From Amoebidium appalachense (lineage: Eukaryota; Ichthyosporea): a stretch of 64,000 nt of DNA. This document shows positions 62,617-64,000 of the stretch, piece after piece (position 1 is the stretch's first letter; every line of letters begins with the position of its first letter). Made by a program: the position numbers and the translations under genes. The DNA lies in the NCBI GenBank assembly GCA_963693365.1, contig CAVNZM010000015.1, positions 2,418,001-2,482,000 on the forward strand, read 5' to 3'. Below the pieces are notes generated by a model that searched no databases, was not told the origin of the DNA, and saw only the letters and a program-made list of their open reading frames with translations.

Positions 62617-64000
62617 GTAGAAGGGGGGACTGTGCAGGCTCACCTGTGTGTTGACGCAGGCCACGGCGGCCAGCAGGGGCCAGGCTGGGGGCAGCAGCAG
62701 TTGGGTGTCGTCCAGCAGGCCCAGCCGCTCATCCACGGCCCGGTAGTGGCCGGCCAGGTCGCCCTGCAGCCCGTACACCCGGCACCCCTGATAGGCCCGC
62801 TGCACCAACAGTCAGAACGGCCCGCCCTGCTGCAATCTAGCCCGGGCAGGGGCACACCTTGAGGGTGTCGTGCAGCTGTTGGGTGCCCTGCCTGGTATCG
62901 GCCAGCAGGCGCTGATGCAGGCACTCGACCATCAGCCCGGGTGGCCCCAGCAGCCTGGCCGGGCTGTCCTCAGCACAGCCCAGCACCACCTCCACCAGCA
63001 CACGCCCCAGCCCCCCCTCCCTAGGCCCCGTCAGAATACCCACCCTCAACCAGATTCCTCCCTGCAGGCGGTGTGGGCCTACCGGTCTGCAGAGGATGCA
63101 TGGTCGGCCGGGCTCAGCATAAGCTGCGGGGCACGTCAGCACGGCTACCTGTTGCACGGGAATGCAGGGGGGGGGGGGGAAGGGGGGGCTCTACCTGTCG
63201 GATGCAGGGCACCAGGCAGGCCTGTGCCGCCAGCCACACGACCCAGTTGCTCTTGACTCCGGCCCTGCCCGGCCGTCAGCCCTGGCCTAGAGGCCCAGCC
63301 AGGGGCACGTACCTGTGCAGATAGCTGAAGGCCACCCCCACGGCCCCACATGTGGCCGGCTCTCCGCCCAGTGCCAGCAGCTGGTCGGCCAGCAGCCCCC
63401 ACACCCACCCCTCTGCCCTCCCTCGGCTTAGCTCAGGCCCATCTATGTGCCCTGCAGGGCCAGCACCCTACCTGCTGTCGGGACCCTGGCTGCTGCCTGT
63501 ATGCGGCCGCCCATAGCCATGCCCAGCACCTGCAGAAACTGGCACGACTGCAGGGCCCAAGCCACCGTCAGCACCCCGTGCCTTCCCCTGTGGCCGTGTG
63601 CACGCACCTCTGTGTGGCGGGGGTGCAGGGCATCCAGGGCCGCATCCACGTGCCTCTGGGCCAGCAGCCGGTCCAGCAGCCACTCGGCCGCCTGCTGCTG
63701 CTCCTGCGCCCCCAACCCCCTTGGTGCCTGTCCCTCCAATCCCCCCGGCAACCACAGGCACAGGAACAGCGCCTACCGGCAGGATCCAGCCCGTAGGCAG
63801 GGTGTCTTGTGGGGCCAGGCAGCCTCTATCATCCAGGGCCCACCACCAGACCGTGCACACGTCCACCAGCGGCAGCATGTGGCCCCGTCCTGCCCCTGCC
63901 GTCAGCCCCAGCAGGCCATGCCGGGCCCAGGGCACGTACCAGCCACGGCCAGCAGCTCGGCCAGGTGGCGCCGCCGCTCCCTGGCACTAGCTACCGACAC
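54893..64000 (-). CDS. MED23: Mediator complex subunit 23 (MED23), at least 30 small exons, 5' end outside the window
   Basis: Exons include 63777-63889, 63608-63703, 63472-63547, 63313-63412, 63195-63264, ~62867-63020, ~62644-62804, ~62040-62320, ~61860-61990, ~61712-61800, ~61562-61650, ~61286-61441, ~60831-60950, ~60661-60770, ~60400-60480, ~58122-58224, ~57957-58078, ~57790-57885, ~57610-57715, ~57479-57560, ~57310-57400, ~57072-57250, ~55800-55915, ~55638-55710, ~55408-55560. Similarity to animal/plant MED23 is recalled, not computed: GAVETYARLH; SHWAVVHTLVELLTWRL; WPARHEAYHQRYPE then LPVFYSNTVLR; PVRLVYSLLAKYH; HHYSNLVARL; HDYRFDEADP; VGDGLVGALL then YVAWINTIALLL; LLALCLLVGPSLKLL; ELLLVLFELLVQVD then RVLDFM; and YHIRYTY..PDSVYQHI. 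Alpha-helical Mediator tail subunit linking activators to RNA polymerase II. The last junction is off by one phase. Confidence 0.85.
55070..55345. repeat. ~41-bp minisatellite, six to seven units, in the last MED23 intron
   Basis: Unit core aatacagtttccatgaatg followed by tgatgcatgcatgaaccaagag. The last unit lacks one base (gtttcatg). The ATGCATGCAT stretch is palindromic. Confidence 0.9.
55570..55612. repeat. C-run in MED23 intron
   Basis: About 33 C, one interruption by T. G on the sense strand. Confidence 0.85.
55970..56430. repeat. Degenerate 16-35-bp repeat (cctattgatac) in MED23 intron
   Basis: About 18 occurrences of the motif tattgatac(a/g) with variable spacers such as actatcc and acatttgc. 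AT-rich, unlike the GC-rich exons. Confidence 0.8.
56955..57050. repeat. C-run of about 45 and CCCA repeats in MED23 intron
   Basis: C21-T-C24 approximately at 56958-57001, then (CCCA)n at 57018-57043. Confidence 0.85.
57738..57770. repeat. C-run in MED23 intron
   Basis: About 28 C between 57738 and 57766, interrupted only by one G. Confidence 0.85.
58230..60395. other. 2.2-kb MED23 intron with simple repeats and a retroelement relic
   Basis: Contains a G22 run at 58678-58700, A-runs at 58762-58784, a G26 run at 58832-58858, (GA)n at 58879-58953, (TG)n at 59228-59250, a 32-bp tandem repeat (gcttgatatggttttataaa, three units, 59358-59460), and the Penelope-like relic. Confidence 0.7.
59390..60222 (-). 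pseudogene. Penelope-like element reverse transcriptase relic
   Basis: Minus-strand translation gives SEVPMGTNCAVFLVNYYLITYESEF, close to the PLE RT motif PMGTNCAPLLADLFLYSYE. After one frame change at about 59893 come VTKRYIDGFISINNNIVS (canonical RYIDDxLSINN; second catalytic Asp changed to Gly), GSPVSYQIS, IYNKL, SIVRYPHIDTFISNTTKYGIKL, and GSYHRKCSSLHAF then LIARLLAKQ, matching the YGVYIxQLIRYSRACGSY...LTRKLLNQG tail. The N-terminal RT motifs and any GIY-YIG endonuclease are absent. It is an inactive, AT-rich insert in a GC-rich gene, read in the same direction as MED23. Confidence 0.7.
60500..60523. repeat. C-run in MED23 intron
   Basis: About 24 C, just upstream (sense strand: downstream side of the exon 60661 donor) in the short intron before the 60400-60480 exon. 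Confidence 0.8.
61805..61845. repeat. (CTGC)n in MED23 intron
   Basis: Ten perfect CTGC units next to the donor of the 61860-61990 exon. The same tetranucleotide occurs in LRR intron 5. Confidence 0.85.
62518..62620. repeat. G-rich tract with T12 in MED23 intron
   Basis: GGGA-rich tract, T12 at 62583-62594 and about 21 G at 62595-62616, between two MED23 exons. Confidence 0.85.

Overview
The window is nuclear DNA of a GC-rich, intron-dense microbial eukaryote. A green alga or similar protist is plausible, but I cannot fix the taxon. The evidence is: many short GT-AG introns with a CTGAC branch site just upstream of the 3' splice site, strong G/C-ending codon use, very abundant (CA)n/(GT)n and poly-G/C tracts, CCAAT-rich promoters, and tyrosine-recombinase (YR) retrotransposons of the PAT/DIRS superclass. 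I see no bacterial operons, ribosome binding sites, CRISPR arrays or rRNA/tRNA genes.

Region 1 (1-32.6 kb) is a nest of one YR-retrotransposon family. The most complete copy lies at 19562-25182 (+). It has a left repeat A1, a Gag-like ORF1, an ORF2 with reverse transcriptase and RNase H, a tyrosine recombinase ORF, and then B1-A2-spacer-B2: the split direct repeats typical of PAT/kangaroo-like elements. A second structurally complete copy lies on the minus strand (12074-16852) and has lost its RT catalytic core. A third (25265-29195) carries a smaller second-family element (26341-27752) inserted in its RT. Further fragments, B-A-B-A-B tandem arrays and an inverted junction fill the rest. The minus-strand copy splits an older coding-like relic (about 11.83-12.07 and 16.86-18.46 kb). 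Large dinucleotide tracts, one of them a near-perfect 240-bp palindrome, separate the pieces.

Region 2 (32.6-36.6 kb) is AT-richer intergenic sequence with microsatellites and a CCAAT cluster, and no gene I recognise.

Region 3 (36.65-64 kb) holds five host genes. A universal stress protein gene (-, 3 exons, 145 codons) has a large foldback sequence and a minisatellite in its second intron. A coiled-coil protein gene (+) is next. Then comes a 16-exon leucine-rich-repeat gene (+, 501 codons) that resembles Dictyostelium LrrA. A Hsp100/ClpB-type AAA+ ATPase gene (+) has a predicted signal peptide and C-terminal membrane segments. Last is a large, finely split minus-strand gene that I identify as Mediator subunit 23 (MED23), running off the right edge. 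One MED23 intron holds a decayed Penelope-like RT. The genes are not functionally linked in any obvious way; the AAA+ and MED23 genes converge within about 150 bp, and the USP and coiled-coil genes diverge.
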